The notes under the pieces were generated by a model. The model was not told where the DNA came from. It saw only the letters and a program-made list of their open reading frames with translations, and did no database searches. From Viridibacillus sp050279675 (GTDB lineage Bacteria; Bacillota; Bacilli; Bacillales_A; Planococcaceae), in NCBI RefSeq assembly GCF_050279675.1, contig NZ_JBNNUK010000023.1:1-49754 (forward strand): 49,754 nucleotides of DNA, read 5' to 3'. Shown one piece after another: positions 49,698 through 49,754 of this stretch (its first letter is position 1; the number at the start of each line of letters is the position of its first letter). The translations under genes and the position numbers were made by a program.

Positions 49698-49754
49698 TTT
49701 TATGGAGAGTTTGATCCTGGCTCAGGACGAACGCTGGCGGCGTGCCTAATACAT
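49698..49754 (+). rRNA. 16S ribosomal RNA, 5' end (cut by window edge)
   Basis: GAGAGTTTGATCCTGGCTCA followed by GGACGAACGCTGGCGGCGTG and CCTAATACAT is the universal 16S 5' region (27F primer site) in its Bacillales form. The mature 5' end is estimated at about 49698. Confidence 0.97.

Overview
The window is chromosomal DNA of a low-GC, spore-forming, motile Gram-positive bacterium. The best guess is a Lysinibacillus/Solibacillus-like member of the Planococcaceae (Caryophanaceae). This rests on the Bacillus-type 16S start at the right edge, a gamma-type small acid-soluble spore protein, motAB behind a sigma-D-like promoter, MreBH, PerR numbered exactly as in B. subtilis, and a gene order that follows the B. 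subtilis yfl-yfk-yfj-yfh-yga segment up to a ribosomal RNA operon. No prophage, CRISPR array or complete insertion sequence is present. Names and functions come from recognising the protein sequences; no database search was run.

Left part (1-11.8 kb). The window opens inside the 3' end of an IS3-family transposase. Next come a 21-bp-period intergenic repeat, an unlisted 42-codon basic mini-protein gene, a DUF4870 membrane protein, an M20 peptidase, thiT behind a TPP riboswitch with its own terminator, methionine aminopeptidase, a TspO-like membrane protein, polyphosphate kinase 2, oligoendopeptidase F, a GNAT acetyltransferase, carbonic anhydrase, mreBH, a 44-aa membrane protein and an M29 aminopeptidase.

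Middle (11.9-29.9 kb). motA-motB sit behind a TAAA-N14-ACCGAAAT promoter. The pseudouridine breakdown pair psuK (with a fused N-terminal HTH)-psuG follows behind a perfect consensus promoter. Then come yfkK, an AGCS amino-acid symporter, a YtxH-like/YihY pair, and the P1B-4 iron-efflux ATPase pfeT with a PerR box and a Fur box in its 5' region. Class I fumarase, an SE1561-type small protein, an MFS transporter behind a structured leader with terminator and possible 14-codon leader peptide, an S11 D,D-carboxypeptidase, a methyltransferase, a chemotaxis receptor and the RlmD-type methyltransferase complete this part.

Right part (29.9-49.75 kb). pdaA and yfhF lie on the minus strand. recX-yfhH-yfhJ follow, then a second copy of the 21-bp-period repeat, yfhP divergent from mutY, sspE, ntdP and ygaD. 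A five-gene peptide ABC transporter operon (order D-F-A-B-C) is read from a promoter buried in an 18-bp-arm inverted repeat. The window ends with ygaE, bcp, a 2-hydroxyacid dehydrogenase, perR (autoregulatory PerR box), ygzB, ygxA, and tandem rRNA promoters P1/P2 leading into the first ~57 nt of a 16S gene.

Regulatory theme. One window holds perR, its autoregulatory box, a near-perfect PerR box on the iron-efflux pump, a weaker PerR-like palindrome on the peroxiredoxin bcp, and a Fur box. This is a compact peroxide/iron circuit. The least explained elements are the MFS leader, the 21-bp repeat family and the palindrome-embedded peptide-transporter promoter.
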